Origin: Flavobacteriaceae bacterium
Lineage (GTDB): Bacteria; Bacteroidota; Bacteroidia; Flavobacteriales; Flavobacteriaceae
DNA length: 64,000 nt
Assembly (NCBI GenBank): GCA_018402205.1
Contig: JAGYIX010000003.1
Span: 372,001 to 436,000, forward strand
Direction: 5' to 3'
A model generated the notes under the pieces. The model saw only the letters and a program-made list of their open reading frames with translations. It did not search any database and was not told the DNA's origin. Shown one piece after another: positions 18,333-27,701 of the stretch (its first letter is position 1; the number at the start of each line of letters is the position of its first letter). A program made the translations under genes and the position numbers.

Positions 18333-19751
18333 TTAAACCGACCTATTGACATCCCATTTTTCGAGATAGTCGGCGATGAATTTTATGAAGAGTCCGCCTA
18401 GAGCACCATTAACAACACGGTGATCATAAGAATGCGAAAGGTACATTTTGTGGCGTATACCCAGAAACTCTCCTTGTGCTGTTTCGACTACTGCAGGCAC
18501 CTTTCTAATGGCCCCAATAGCTAAAATTCCCACTTGTGGCTGAGGAATAATAGGTGTACCAAAAACACTTCCAAAAGAACCAATATTGGTAACCGTATAG
18601 GTCGCATTCATCACTTCATCTGGTTTTAATGCTTTACTTCTGGCCCGTTGTGAAAGATCATTCACTTTCTGCGCTAGACCCGAAAGATTCAATAGATCGG
18701 CCTCTTTGATAACAGGAACAATAAGGTTTCCGTCTTCTAAGGCCGTAGCCATTCCAATATTTATGGCTTTCTTTTGAATAATCGATTCCCCGTCAAATTG
18801 AATGTTCAATTGCGGATACTCCTTGAGTGCTCGGGCAACCGCCTCCATAAAGATGGGTGTGAAGGTCAATTTCTCTCCCTCAACACGCTCAAATTGTTGT
18901 TTTACTGAAGCCCTCCATTCAACCACTGCAGTCACGTCTACTTCTATAAAGCTCTGTACGTGAGCCGAAGTTAAGACGCTCTCTAACATATTTTTTGCGG
19001 TGAGCTTGGCCATTCGATTGAGCTCTATGCGTTCATCGCCCGAAGCTAATTCTGCGGCCGGCATAGACGCAAGCAGTGGCGCTGTCATGGGCTTAGCTAA
19101 TTGCTGGTCAATAGCATTACTTGACTCTTGCCCTTGGGTCGCTTTAGACTGAGACCCGAGCTGCGGACGATTAGCAACAAAGTTCAAAATATCTTCTTTG
19201 GTAATTCGCTCGTCTAGTCCAGTCCCTTTTATAGAAGAAAGTTCTACTTCAGTCACTCCCTCTTCTTCGGCGATACTGCGCACTAATGGAGATAGAAATC
19301 CTCTAGATTGTGAAAGTGAAGAAGGTTGGCGATAGGTGCTGCGCATTACCTTCTCTGTAAACTGGGCGGCACTCTCCATTTCGGGCTCATTTTGCGGCCT
19401 GGGTGCTGACGGTTGGCTAAGAGGTTCTGCGGTAACAGCCAGATTTGCCTCCGGCGCATTTTCTGTGCTTTGCTGACGGTCTTTAGTGTCTTTGGGTTCT
19501 GAGGCCTTAGATTCGGTATCTACCACAAATAACACCTCTCCTACTTTAACCACTTGGTCTATTGCTGCGCGTCTTTCAACAATTACTCCGGCGTATTCCG
19601 AAACAATCTCAGAATCGACCTTATCGGTGGCTACCTCAACGACCACCTCATCAACTTCGACGGTATCTCCCACATTTTTCAACCAACTGGTGACGGTGGC
19701 TTCTACGACACTTTCGCCCATCTCGGGCAAGACAACTTCTAGGTGTGGCAT
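18333..19751 (-). CDS. 2-oxo acid dehydrogenase E2 (dihydrolipoamide acyltransferase)
   Basis: The core of a 2-oxo acid dehydrogenase complex, most like branched-chain or general E2 proteins of Bacteroidota. The lipoyl domain is at residues 1-75, with the lipoyl lysine K44 in EVATDKVDSE. A flexible linker runs from about 80 to 150. A peripheral-subunit-binding domain is at about 155-190 (LVRSIAEEEGVTEVELSSIK). The catalytic domain is at about 240-470. The catalytic motif reads YDHRVVNGALGG: H444 is present, but N448 stands where most E2s have Asp (HxxxDG). The matching E1 and E3 genes are not in the window. Start chosen at MPHLEVVLPEMGES. Confidence 0.92.
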   Translation of the reverse strand: MPHLEVVLPEMGESVVEATVTSWLKNVGDTVEVDEVVVEVATDKVDSEIVSEYAGVIVERRAAIDQVVKVGEVLFVVDTESKASEPKDTKDRQQSTENAPEANLAVTAEPLSQPSAPRPQNEPEMESAAQFTEKVMRSTYRQPSSLSQSRGFLSPLVRSIAEEEGVTEVELSSIKGTGLDERITKEDILNFVANRPQLGSQSKATQGQESSNAIDQQLAKPMTAPLLASMPAAELASGDERIELNRMAKLTAKNMLESVLTSAHVQSFIEVDVTAVVEWRASVKQQFERVEGEKLTFTPIFMEAVARALKEYPQLNIQFDGESIIQKKAINIGMATALEDGNLIVPVIKEADLLNLSGLAQKVNDLSQRARSKALKPDEVMNATYTVTNIGSFGSVFGTPIIPQPQVGILAIGAIRKVPAVVETAQGEFLGIRHKMYLSHSYDHRVVNGALGGLFIKFIADYLEKWDVNRSV

Positions 19752-19780
19752 AGCCGCAAATTTAGCAATAAACTTAAAGA

Positions 19781-20386
19781 CTAATCGCTCAATAAGACCC
19801 TATTACTAATACTGCGACCTAAGGTGATTTCATCGGCGTATTGCAACTCGTCTCCTACTGCAAGACCACGCGCCAATGTGCTGCATTTAAGCCTAAAATC
19901 TTTGATGCTTTTATGAATATAAAACTGGGTGGTATCCCCCTCCATAGAGGCGCTTAATGCAAATATTACTTCAGAAATAGTTGCGGTTTTTAACCGCTCG
20001 AGTAGACTGACTATAGCTAAATCTGAAGGCCCAATACCGTCCATGGGAGAGATCTTTCCGCCCAACACATGATAAAGTCCTTTGTACTCTGAAGTGGCCT
20101 CAATGGCCAATACATCGCGAATATCTTCAACTATGCAAATAAGCTGCTCATCGCGTCTAGGGTCAGCACATATTACACACAAATCATCATCAGAAAGGGC
20201 GTTGCACTGTTTGCAGTGTTTAATATCTAAACGCAGGCCCTTCAGCGCATCGGCCAGGTCGAGGGTTTGCGTTTCTGGGCGTTGTAATAGGTGCAATGCC
20301 AGTCTTAATGCCGTTCGTTTGCCGATACCTGGAAGCTGGGCGATGTGATCTACCGCTTTTTCCAATAACTTAGAGCCGTATTCCAT
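19781..20386 (-). CDS. recR: Recombination protein RecR
   Basis: RecFOR-pathway protein that helps load RecA at gaps. The 201 residues include an N-terminal helix-hairpin-helix ([17 protein letters not shown]), a C4 zinc finger ([16 protein letters not shown] at about residues 57-72), and a TOPRIM domain starting at [10 protein letters not shown]. Length and order are standard. It is transcribed away from the neighbouring symporter gene, with only 25 nt between the two starts. Confidence 0.96.
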   Translation of the reverse strand: MEYGSKLLEKAVDHIAQLPGIGKRTALRLALHLLQRPETQTLDLADALKGLRLDIKHCKQCNALSDDDLCVICADPRRDEQLICIVEDIRDVLAIEATSEYKGLYHVLGGKISPMDGIGPSDLAIVSLLERLKTATISEVIFALSASMEGDTTQFYIHKSIKDFRLKCSTLARGLAVGDELQYADEITLGRSISNRVLLSD

Positions 20387-20411
20387 AATTTCAAAAATAC
20401 GGCGAACGCCT

Positions 20412-21884
20412 ATGAATTCATTTCAAATTAGCATACTTCTTCTGCTCTATTTCGGCTTACTTTTCTTGATCTCATATCTCACAGGAAAAAACGACAGCAA
20501 CGAAACCTTTTACAGTGCGGGCAAAAATTCTAAATGGTATCTGGTAGCCTTCGGAATGGTCGGGGCTTCGCTCTCAGGAGTAACCTTCATATCGGTTCCG
20601 GGATGGGTTGGGGCAACACAATTCACCTATCTGCAAGTGGTCTTGGGCTATTTTTTTGGATACCTGGTCATCGCCTACATACTGCTTCCGCTTTATTATC
20701 GCATGGGTCTTCGCTCTATTTACGAATACTTGGGCGAACGTTTTGGCCCAAAAAGTCAGAAAACCGGAGCCTTCTTTTTCTTTCTCTCGCGTATTCTAGG
20801 GGCCTCTTTTAGATTGTACTTAGTGGCGCTCGTCTTACATCATTTTGTACTCAAGTCTTTTGGGGTTCCTATAGAAGTTACTGTGGTAGTCTCGGTGGCC
20901 TTGATTTACGCCTACACTTTTAGGGGCGGAATCAAGACTATTGTAATCACAGATACCTTGCAGACCTTTTTCATGCTTTCAGCACTAGTGTTAGCCATTT
21001 TTTTGATACTCGACGATCTAGATCTCTCGGCTGTGGCCTTTATTAGTAGCGAAGCCTTTGAGGGGTATAGCAGGGTGTTCGTTTTTGACGACCCCATGCA
21101 GAAAAACTACTTTTTTAAGTCTTTTATTGGCGGAGCCTTCATCACCATCGCCATGACCGGGCTCGATCAAGACATGATGCAAAAGAATTTAAGCTGCAAA
21201 AACATCAAGGAGGCTCAGCTCAATATGGTGGTATTCAGTATGATTTTGATAGTGGTTACCGGGCTTTTTGTATTCCTCGGTAGTTTGCTTTTTCATTACA
21301 GCGAGGTCAATGGCATAGACCTTCCGATGTCAAATGGCACAGTTAAAACAGACCTTCTATTTCCAGAAATAGCCTTAAATCAGTCTCTAGGGTTAGGCAT
21401 AGGAATCACCTTTTTCTTAGGACTCATTGCCGCCGCTTACAGCAGTGCTGACAGTGCCCTTACGGCGCTTACTACCTCTTTTTGCCTAGACTTTTTAGAT
21501 CTGGAGCGCTACCCGAAAGAGCTACAAGTCAAGCGCAGAAAGCAAGTACACTTGGCTATCTCTGTGATACTGGTAGCAGTTATAATCAGTTTCACCTACC
21601 TGCTTAGCGACAGTGTGATAGATAGCTTACTCACTATAGCGGGTTACACTTACGGACCACTCTTGGGCTTGTTCGCCTTTGGCATACTAACCTCTTATCA
21701 AATCAAAGAGCAATGGGTTGCTTTGGTGTCGGTGATTTCGGTAGCCACAATTGCGGTGCTAGGGTCGCTAGATGCGAGTGTGCTAAGTGGATACCAACTG
21801 GGCTACGAACTTCTGCCGTTAAATGGGCTTCTAACCTTTATTGGGCTTTATTTTATTCGCGAGTCAGACATTAAAACCGCATAA
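20412..21884 (+). CDS. Sodium:solute symporter family protein
   Basis: An inner-membrane transporter of 490 residues with about 13 hydrophobic helices, matching the SSS family (LeuT fold). Recognisable are the N-terminal [20 protein letters not shown], the unwound helix region [16 protein letters not shown], the mid-protein [20 protein letters not shown] and the [18 protein letters not shown] sodium-site helix. Substrate cannot be read from the sequence; relatives carry sugars, amino acids or organic acids. It diverges from recR and converges on fabH, overlapping its stop by 14 bp. Confidence 0.9.
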   Translation: MNSFQISILLLLYFGLLFLISYLTGKNDSNETFYSAGKNSKWYLVAFGMVGASLSGVTFISVPGWVGATQFTYLQVVLGYFFGYLVIAYILLPLYYRMGLRSIYEYLGERFGPKSQKTGAFFFFLSRILGASFRLYLVALVLHHFVLKSFGVPIEVTVVVSVALIYAYTFRGGIKTIVITDTLQTFFMLSALVLAIFLILDDLDLSAVAFISSEAFEGYSRVFVFDDPMQKNYFFKSFIGGAFITIAMTGLDQDMMQKNLSCKNIKEAQLNMVVFSMILIVVTGLFVFLGSLLFHYSEVNGIDLPMSNGTVKTDLLFPEIALNQSLGLGIGITFFLGLIAAAYSSADSALTALTTSFCLDFLDLERYPKELQVKRRKQVHLAISVILVAVIISFTYLLSDSVIDSLLTIAGYTYGPLLGLFAFGILTSYQIKEQWVALVSVISVATIAVLGSLDASVLSGYQLGYELLPLNGLLTFIGLYFIRESDIKTA

Positions 21885-22878
21885 CTACACTCCCCCAAGT
21901 AAACCCGCTTCCGAATGCAGCTAGAACTACCAGATCGCCTTCTTTAATTTTACCCTTCTCCCAGGCCTCAGTCAGGGCGATTGGAATAGAGGCGGCAGTA
22001 GTATTTCCGTACTGCATAATATTATTGTACACCTGATCGTCACTGAGTTTAAACTTATTTTGGATGAACTGAGCGATTCTGAGGTTCGCCTGATGCGGAA
22101 TAAGCATATCTATATCTTCCGAAGTCAATCCGTTATGGGCTAAACCTTCATGAATAACCTCTGCAAAACGCACCACGGCATTCTTAAAGACAAACTGGCC
22201 ATTCATGTATGGCATATACGAGACATCGTCTGGATCGTTGTCTGCCAAAATATCACTCACCCATCGCTTACCCATTCCGGGGGCGATCAGTGAAAGTTCT
22301 TCAGCATGCTGTCCTTCGGAGTGCAGATGTGAAGATAAAATACCTCTACCTTCTTGAATGCTTCTTGAAACGACTGCAGCGCCAGCACCGTCCCCAAAAA
22401 TGACCGAGACATTGCGTCCACGGGTAGTCATATCTAATCCATGCGAATGCAGCTCAGAACCAATGACCAAAATGTTTTTGTACATGCCAGTGCGCACGAA
22501 TTGATCAGCTACCGAAAGGGCATATACAAATCCAGAGCATTGATTGCGCACGTCAAGGGCGCCCACTGTTCCAATACCCAAATCGCGTTGAACAAGTACG
22601 CCAGGCCCAGGAAAGTAATAGTCAGGACTAAGTGTCGCAAAAATGATGAAATCTATTTCGTCTTTGGCGATCTGAGCCCTTTCTATGGCCTTCTCAGCAG
22701 CCTTAACTCCCATAGAAGTGGTTGTGTCTTCGCCTTTAATGGCAAAGCGTCGTTCCTCAATACCTGTGCGCTCTTGTATCCACTCGTCACTAGTTTCCAT
22801 GAGCTCAGAGAGGTCGTTATTAGTCACTCTGTTTTCGGGTACATAAAACCCCAAACCTTTGATGTAAGACGTATACAT
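21871..22878 (-). CDS. fabH: 3-oxoacyl-ACP synthase III
   Basis: Condensing enzyme that starts fatty-acid synthesis from acyl-CoA and malonyl-ACP. The catalytic triad is visible: C114 in DVRNQCSGF, His in LIPHQANLRI, and Asn in NNIMQYGNTTAASIP. The 335-residue length is normal, and the C-terminal [13 protein letters not shown] is the family end. It lies apart from the usual plsX-fab cluster, so it could be an additional FabH paralogue with another acyl preference. It is downstream of the ABC1-kinase/TetR pair on the same strand, 37 nt after the kinase stop. Confidence 0.93.
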   Translation of the reverse strand: MYTSYIKGLGFYVPENRVTNNDLSELMETSDEWIQERTGIEERRFAIKGEDTTTSMGVKAAEKAIERAQIAKDEIDFIIFATLSPDYYFPGPGVLVQRDLGIGTVGALDVRNQCSGFVYALSVADQFVRTGMYKNILVIGSELHSHGLDMTTRGRNVSVIFGDGAGAAVVSRSIQEGRGILSSHLHSEGQHAEELSLIAPGMGKRWVSDILADNDPDDVSYMPYMNGQFVFKNAVVRFAEVIHEGLAHNGLTSEDIDMLIPHQANLRIAQFIQNKFKLSDDQVYNNIMQYGNTTAASIPIALTEAWEKGKIKEGDLVVLAAFGSGFTWGSVVMRF

Positions 22879-22915
22879 AAATGTAGTTTTAACGTAAAAA
22901 AGTTACGATTAAATC

Positions 22916-24223
22916 TTAAAGATAGCGTCTAAAGGCTTGAGTGTCTACCTTGGCCTTAAGGTCATTAAGCAGATTGTACAAACCAAAAAAGGTGCGATTC
23001 ATATAAAGAAAATGCTGAGATCCCCTATTGGAATTCATCTTTCTAATTTCTTGGTCATTGGCAAAAAAATCTGCCGTTTTTCCGATTCCCTCCCAAAATT
23101 TAGGATCTGCAAAATCGAAAGTTTCTGCATTGAAAGGTGCTGTGAAAACGGCAAGAAGTTCCTTGAATAGCTTTGTGAAGTATTCCACCTCGCCCGGACC
23201 ATCTGTGGCAACCAGCATCTCTAATTCATAGAGCTTTTCGGTAAATGCGGCATCGTTTTTCTGAGTGGCGTGATTGGCCAACTCAAAATAAGGAATATAA
23301 AAAGAGTCGGGTATCACTTTAATACATCCGAAATCAATCACAACCAGCTCGTTGTTTTTATTGATCAAGAAATTACCCGGATGCGGATCGGCATGCACCT
23401 TTTTGAGTCCGTGAATTTGATACATGTAAAAATCCCAAAGTGTTTGCCCTATAGAATTTGCCTCTTTGACACTAAAATCAGACTTTACCCATTGCCCCAA
23501 GGGAAGCCCCTCTATGTAACTCATGGTCAATACCCTCTCTGAAGACAAAGCGTCGTAATACTCTGGAAATTGAATATTTTTCAGATGGGCACAGGCCTGG
23601 GTAATCTCTTTGCTTTGCGCTAATTCTATGCGATAGTCGGTTTCTTCAAGTAGCTTGAACTCTACCTCCTTAAAATACTTTTCAGAATCTTTGGCGCTCA
23701 TGTTAAACATGCGAAGCGCGATAGGTTTAACCAGCGCTAAGTCGGTCTGAATGCTGTCTGCTACCCCAGGATACTGCACCTTGACGGCTAGAGAAACTCC
23801 ATCTTTGGTAGCTCTGTGCACTTGCCCTATAGAGGCGGCGTTAATCGCCGAGTAATCAAACGAATCAAACAGATGTTCGGGGTCACTGCCTAAATAGCGC
23901 TTTAACGTCTTTTTTACTAACGGAGCCGAGAGCGGCGGAACCGAAAACTGAGATAGCGAAAAACGCTCTACATAGGCCTTAGGCAAAATATTGCGCTCCA
24001 TGCTGAGCATCTGCGCCACCTTCAAGGCACTTCCTTTCAGATCTTTGAGAGAATCGTAAATATCCGATGCATTGTTCTCGTCGAGCTGTCCTTTGGCTCC
24101 TTCTTTATCGAGCACGCGTTGGCCGTAATACTTCAAATAATTGGCGCCTAACTTAACCCCGGTTCCTACCAGTTTTGAGGTGCGCTGCAATTTGGAGGTT
24201 GGAATCTTATCGGTTGACTTCAC
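22916..24223 (-). CDS. ABC1/UbiB-family atypical kinase
   Basis: A 435-residue member of the AarF/UbiB/COQ8 family. The sequence shows the A-rich loop NAASIGQVHR, the lysine strand LAVKVQYPG, the catalytic HADPHPGNFL and the metal-binding VIDFGCIK. The signature KxGQ motif of the family reads KVAQ here (K68-V-A-Q71), with Gly replaced by Ala. Translation appears to start at a GTG at 24223 that overlaps the TetR stop by one base. Since most flavobacteria use menaquinone rather than ubiquinone, a UbiB role is doubtful and the substrate is unknown. It is paired with a TetR regulator that probably controls it. Confidence 0.85.
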   Translation of the reverse strand: MKSTDKIPTSKLQRTSKLVGTGVKLGANYLKYYGQRVLDKEGAKGQLDENNASDIYDSLKDLKGSALKVAQMLSMERNILPKAYVERFSLSQFSVPPLSAPLVKKTLKRYLGSDPEHLFDSFDYSAINAASIGQVHRATKDGVSLAVKVQYPGVADSIQTDLALVKPIALRMFNMSAKDSEKYFKEVEFKLLEETDYRIELAQSKEITQACAHLKNIQFPEYYDALSSERVLTMSYIEGLPLGQWVKSDFSVKEANSIGQTLWDFYMYQIHGLKKVHADPHPGNFLINKNNELVVIDFGCIKVIPDSFYIPYFELANHATQKNDAAFTEKLYELEMLVATDGPGEVEYFTKLFKELLAVFTAPFNAETFDFADPKFWEGIGKTADFFANDQEIRKMNSNRGSQHFLYMNRTFFGLYNLLNDLKAKVDTQAFRRYL

Positions 24224-24887
24224 TAGGCTGTAAAGGCTTCTTTAAACAGAAACTTTCCTAAGTCAAAGGCATTTTCTAAGGGCGTATTATCGAATACATC
24301 AAAGATGGTATTTACCGATTTTTCGATCACCACGTCAGTCTTTTCAAATCCCTTAGAGCGGTCTTCAATAAAAAATTTGAGTAGAAACAACAACTGGGCC
24401 CATCCGGCTTCGGCAAAAAATCGCTTATTGTACTTAAAGGCCTCTAAAGTTTTTGATTGATTTTCCTCTTCAATTAGCGACTCTATAAAAAGCTTATAAC
24501 CGCTCCTTAAGCCCCTTAAAACTTTAAGGTCAGATAGATTTTTGTGCGCTCCCTGAAGTGCAAACAACACGTAAGAACGATTTAGGGTAAGGTTTTCGAA
24601 AAAGTAAATAAATAGCTCAGTACTTTCTCGCGATTGCTGAAACCTTCAAACTCTTTACTCTTTTGCAGAGTAGCCAAAGCCTTGTGGTGAAAAGTCTCCC
24701 ACACAGATTCTGCAACGGCATCTAGCGATGAAAAATGAGCATAAAAAGCAGTTTCATCTATAGACAGTTCTTTGCAGAACTTGTAAACTGACTTAGGAGC
24801 TGTTTCGTGTTCTAGTGAAAAATGGATATAGGCAGCAAGAATATCATCTTTGACATTCGTTTTTTCTTTTGCTGTAGACTTTGCCAT
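24223..24887 (-). CDS. TetR-family transcriptional regulator, frame broken by a 1-nt deletion
   Basis: The first part (residues 1-95) is a TetR DNA-binding domain with the recognition-helix region ELSIDETAFYAHFSSLDAVA. The frame then ends LFTFSKTLP-stop at 24582. Adding one A to the A5 run at 24599-24603 (one T on the coding strand) restores LFTFFENLTLNRSYVLFALQ and continues into the ligand-binding domain to 24223, about 221 residues in total. The homopolymer position points to a sequence error. It overlaps the kinase start downstream, so the two are translationally linked. An inverted repeat over its own promoter suggests autoregulation. Confidence 0.83.
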
Positions 24888-24897
24888 AAACAGATGT

Positions 24898-24931
24898 ATT
24901 GTTTATTCAAATTTACAATAAAGTAAACAAT
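24898..24931. promoter_or_regulatory. Candidate TetR operator: ATTGTTTA-N18-TAAACAAT around a -7 box
   Basis: Perfect 8-bp inverted repeat arms at 24898-24905 and 24924-24931 flank TAAATTTG (minus strand, plus positions 24908-24915), a TAnnTTTG promoter element of the tetR gene. The nearer arm begins 10 nt from the tetR start codon. The geometry suits a repressor dimer blocking its own promoter. The binding protein is inferred. Confidence 0.55.
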
Positions 24932-24971
24932 GAATTGTTCTAAATGATGAAGTAAAATCGTCTTAAACGCA

Positions 24972-25005
24972 GAAAGCATCCTATCAAGAATGATAGAATG
25001 CTTTC
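24972..25005. repeat. 34-nt imperfect palindrome in the tetR-htpG intergenic region
   Basis: GAAAGCAT (24972-24979) pairs with ATGCTTTC (24998-25005), and CTATCA (24981-24986) with TGATAG (24991-24996). There is one C/A mismatch and a 4-nt loop. No T run follows on either strand and no gene ends here, so it is not an ordinary terminator. Confidence 0.8.
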
Positions 25006-25214
25006 AACAACCTAACCAATAAATAAACAAAATCGTTGAATGAAGTTTTCATAGCAAAATTTCCTCAACCAATCAAATATACATTTTGTTTATCAAAAAC
25101 AAAAAATAATTAAACATTATTGAAAATTTTTACTTCTTATTCAAATGTCAAGTTGTCAGCCATTGACTAAATGGTACTCTTTTTGAAAAGAAAGATTGAA
25201 ACAAACTATTTATC
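25006..25214. other. A+T-rich upstream region of htpG
   Basis: The remainder of the 327-nt gap between the divergent tetR and htpG. I see no coding sequence, no CIRCE element and no clear TTG/TAnnTTTG promoter. A near match TCTTTTTG ends 25 nt before htpG, and a small inverted repeat CCATT-N5-AATGG lies at 25160-25174 just before it. The htpG promoter and any heat-shock control are unresolved. Confidence 0.5.
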
Positions 25215-27100
25215 ATGGAAAAAGGAAAAATTAATGTTTCCGTAGACAACATCTTTCCGCTGATCAAGAAATTTCTCTACAGCGATCAAGAAATCTTTTT
25301 GCGCGAACTGATATCCAATGCTACAGATGCCACACTCAAATTAAAACACCTCACTGGCATAGGTGAAGCTAAGGTAGAATACGTTTCGCCCCTTATTGAG
25401 GTGAAGGTCGACAAAGAGGGTAAGACCCTTCGCATCATTGACCAAGGAGTTGGGATGAGCGAAGAAGAAATTAAAAAGTACATCAACGAGGTAGCGTTCT
25501 CTGGCGCCGAAGAATTTTTAGACAAGTATAAAGACAGTGCCAAAGATGCCGGTATCATTGGACATTTTGGTCTTGGTTTCTACTCGGCTTTTATGGTGGC
25601 TGACAAAGTAGAGATCTTTAGCAAGAGCTATACCGACGCTCCTGCCGTGCACTGGTCTTGTGACGGATCTCCAGAATTTAGTCTTGAACCTCACGATAAA
25701 ACCGAGCGCGGAACAGAGATTGTGCTGCACATTTCTGAAGACGCCGTCACTTATTTAGAGGAGTCTACTATTCAACGGCTTCTCAATAAATACAGCAAGT
25801 TTATGCCTATTCCGATTAAATTTGGAATGCGCACTGAAACACTAGATAAACCCGAAGGGGCTAAAGAAGACGATCCAGCACCAACACAAGAGGTTGATGC
25901 CATCATCAATAACCCTGACCCAGCATGGACTAAGGCTCCTTCAGATCTCAAAGAAGAAGACTATAAAAACTTCTACAGAGAGCTCTACCCTATGCAATTT
26001 GAAGACCCGCTCTTTCATATTCATCTCAACGTAGACTATCCCTTTAATTTAACAGGAATTTTATTCTTCCCTAAGCTCTCGAACGATCTTTCCATGCAAA
26101 AAGATCGCATTCAGCTTTACCAAAATCAAGTTTTTGTAACCGACAACGTAGAGGGCATCGTGCCAGAATTTCTAACTATGCTAAAAGGGGTTATTGATTC
26201 ACCAGATATTCCTCTTAATGTTTCGCGCTCGTATTTGCAATCAGACACCTCAGTAAAAAAGATTACCTCTTATATTACGCGAAAGGTGGCAGACAAACTC
26301 CAAAGTCTTTTCAAAGAAGATCGTAAAGATTTTGAATCAAAATGGAACGACATAAAAGTGGTTATCGAATACGGAATGCTCACCGAAGAAAAGTTCTTTG
26401 AAAAAGCGCAAAATTTCGCCTTATACCCCACTACCGATGAAGAGTTTTTAACCTATGAAGAGCTCGAAGCGCGCATCAAAGACCTTCAAACCGATAAAGA
26501 AGGTAAAACCGTAATTCTCTATGCATCAAATAAAGATCAGCAACACAGCTACATAAAATTGGCTACCCAAAAGGGCTATACGGTTTTACTACTTGACTCT
26601 CCAATCGCTCCTCACTTGATCCAAAAACTAGAGGCAGAACTCAAAGATGTTCAATTCGCAAGAGTAGATGCAGACGCCATTGAAAATTTGATCAAAAAGA
26701 AGACGCCAAGATTTCTAAGCTCGACGAATCACAGCGCAGCGAATTAAAAACCTTGGTAGAAGAAACCGTTAAATCCTTCGGATACAGCGTTCAGGCTGAA
26801 GACCTCAGCAGTGAATCACTTCCATTTATGCTTACCGAACCAGAATTTATGCGCAGAATGAAAGACATGCAGCAGACAGGTTCTAGTGGAATTATGGGTT
26901 TAGGTTCTATGCCAGACATGTACAATTTAGTGGTTAACACTAATCACACGCTTATAGGAGAAATCTTAGAAGCTAAGACAGAAAAAAAACGCAAGAGACT
27001 CGTTCAACAAGGAGTAGATTTAGCCAGACTTTCTAAAGGAATTCTAAAAGGAAAAGATCTAGCGGACTTTATTTCGAGAAGCGTAGATATGATCAAATGA
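25215..27100 (+). CDS. htpG: Molecular chaperone HtpG (Hsp90), frame broken by a 1-nt deletion
   Basis: Cytosolic ATP-dependent Hsp90 chaperone. The GHKL ATPase domain is at residues 1-220, with FLRELISNATDAT, IIDQGVGMS and GHFGLGFYSAFMVA. The middle domain includes LNVSRSYLQ. The first frame ends at 26747 in residues unlike the family (KKKTPRFLSS). Adding one A to the A5 run at 26694-26698 gives IKKEDAKISKLDESQRSELKT and continues through the C-terminal dimerisation domain to 27100, about 628 residues, a normal HtpG size. The homopolymer position makes a sequencing error likely. A strong terminator follows. Confidence 0.94.
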
Positions 27101-27116
27101 GATAGGTCAAAAAAAA

Positions 27117-27142
27117 GGCCCTCCATGAAGAGGGCCTTTTTT
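27117..27142. terminator. Bidirectional intrinsic terminator after htpG
   Basis: GGCCCTC (27117-27123) pairs with GAGGGCC (27130-27136) around CATGAA, with an A run before and six Ts after. It serves htpG on the plus strand and the convergent small secreted-protein gene on the minus strand. Confidence 0.9.
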
Positions 27143-27161
27143 ACCTTAACAATTAACTAAA

Positions 27162-27518
27162 CTATTGTACCTCAACAATTTGCCCAACAGCTATTCGCTT
27201 GTAAGCTACAACAACCTTATAGTCATCGCGCTGCGCTTTTGAAAAATCAAACGCCCTTTGCACAATTAACTCACCGTCAAATTCTTGAGAGAATAGGAGG
27301 TTATTTTTTGAGTCTGTAATGCGAATTTCAACGGCATCCAGATCGGTATTTAAAAAACTAATAACTAATTTTTCTCCTTTTCTTACGAAAGTAGGATCTT
27401 CAGTGAGCCTACTTTCAAACCCTCCAATTGATGAAGTGTTGGTCAAAGTAACTGATGAATTAGCAAATGATAGTGAAACTACTGCTGAAAGCAGAAGTGT
27501 AAGAAATGACTTTTTCAT
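27162..27518 (-). CDS. Small secreted protein of unknown function
   Basis: A 118-residue protein from the ATG at 27518: signal peptide MKKSFLTLLLSAVVSLSFA with cleavage probably after SFA, then an all-beta-looking mature part (EKLVISFLNTDLDAVEIRIT; DYKVVVAYKRIAVGQ). The pattern resembles a single immunoglobulin-like or C-terminal secretion-type beta domain of Bacteroidota periplasmic proteins, but I recognise no named family. The longer frame upstream of MKKSF does not look coding. Confidence 0.65.
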   Translation of the reverse strand: MKKSFLTLLLSAVVSLSFANSSVTLTNTSSIGGFESRLTEDPTFVRKGEKLVISFLNTDLDAVEIRITDSKNNLLFSQEFDGELIVQRAFDFSKAQRDDYKVVVAYKRIAVGQIVEVQ

Positions 27519-27659
27519 AACGGTTCGTTTTTTGAATGATGATTGATTATGCAAATTTACGCTACAGTACCTGTGTGTTACTTTTCCTCGATTGTCCAGT
27601 TTATGCACTATTTTACCCTTATTTTATAAAAAATAGGCTAAAATGAGTCAATTAAGGAT

Positions 27660-27667
27660 TAATTTTG
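27660..27667 (+). promoter_or_regulatory. Candidate -7 box (TAATTTTG) for the AraC-alkB operon
   Basis: TAATTTTG fits TAnnTTTG and lies 34 nt before the AraC-type gene. No TTG is found at the usual -33 spacing. Confidence 0.35.
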
Positions 27668-27701
27668 TCTTTAAACAAGAACTTCATTCCATTTAAAATA
27701 T

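Noticed and set aside
22441-22932. A 163-codon ORF antisense to fabH
   Set aside because: It lacks any recognisable domain and lies wholly within a clear fabH gene.
25006-25214. CIRCE or sigma-32-like heat-shock element before htpG
   Set aside because: No TTAGCACTC-N9-GAGTGCTAA or -35/-10 heat-shock match could be found by eye.
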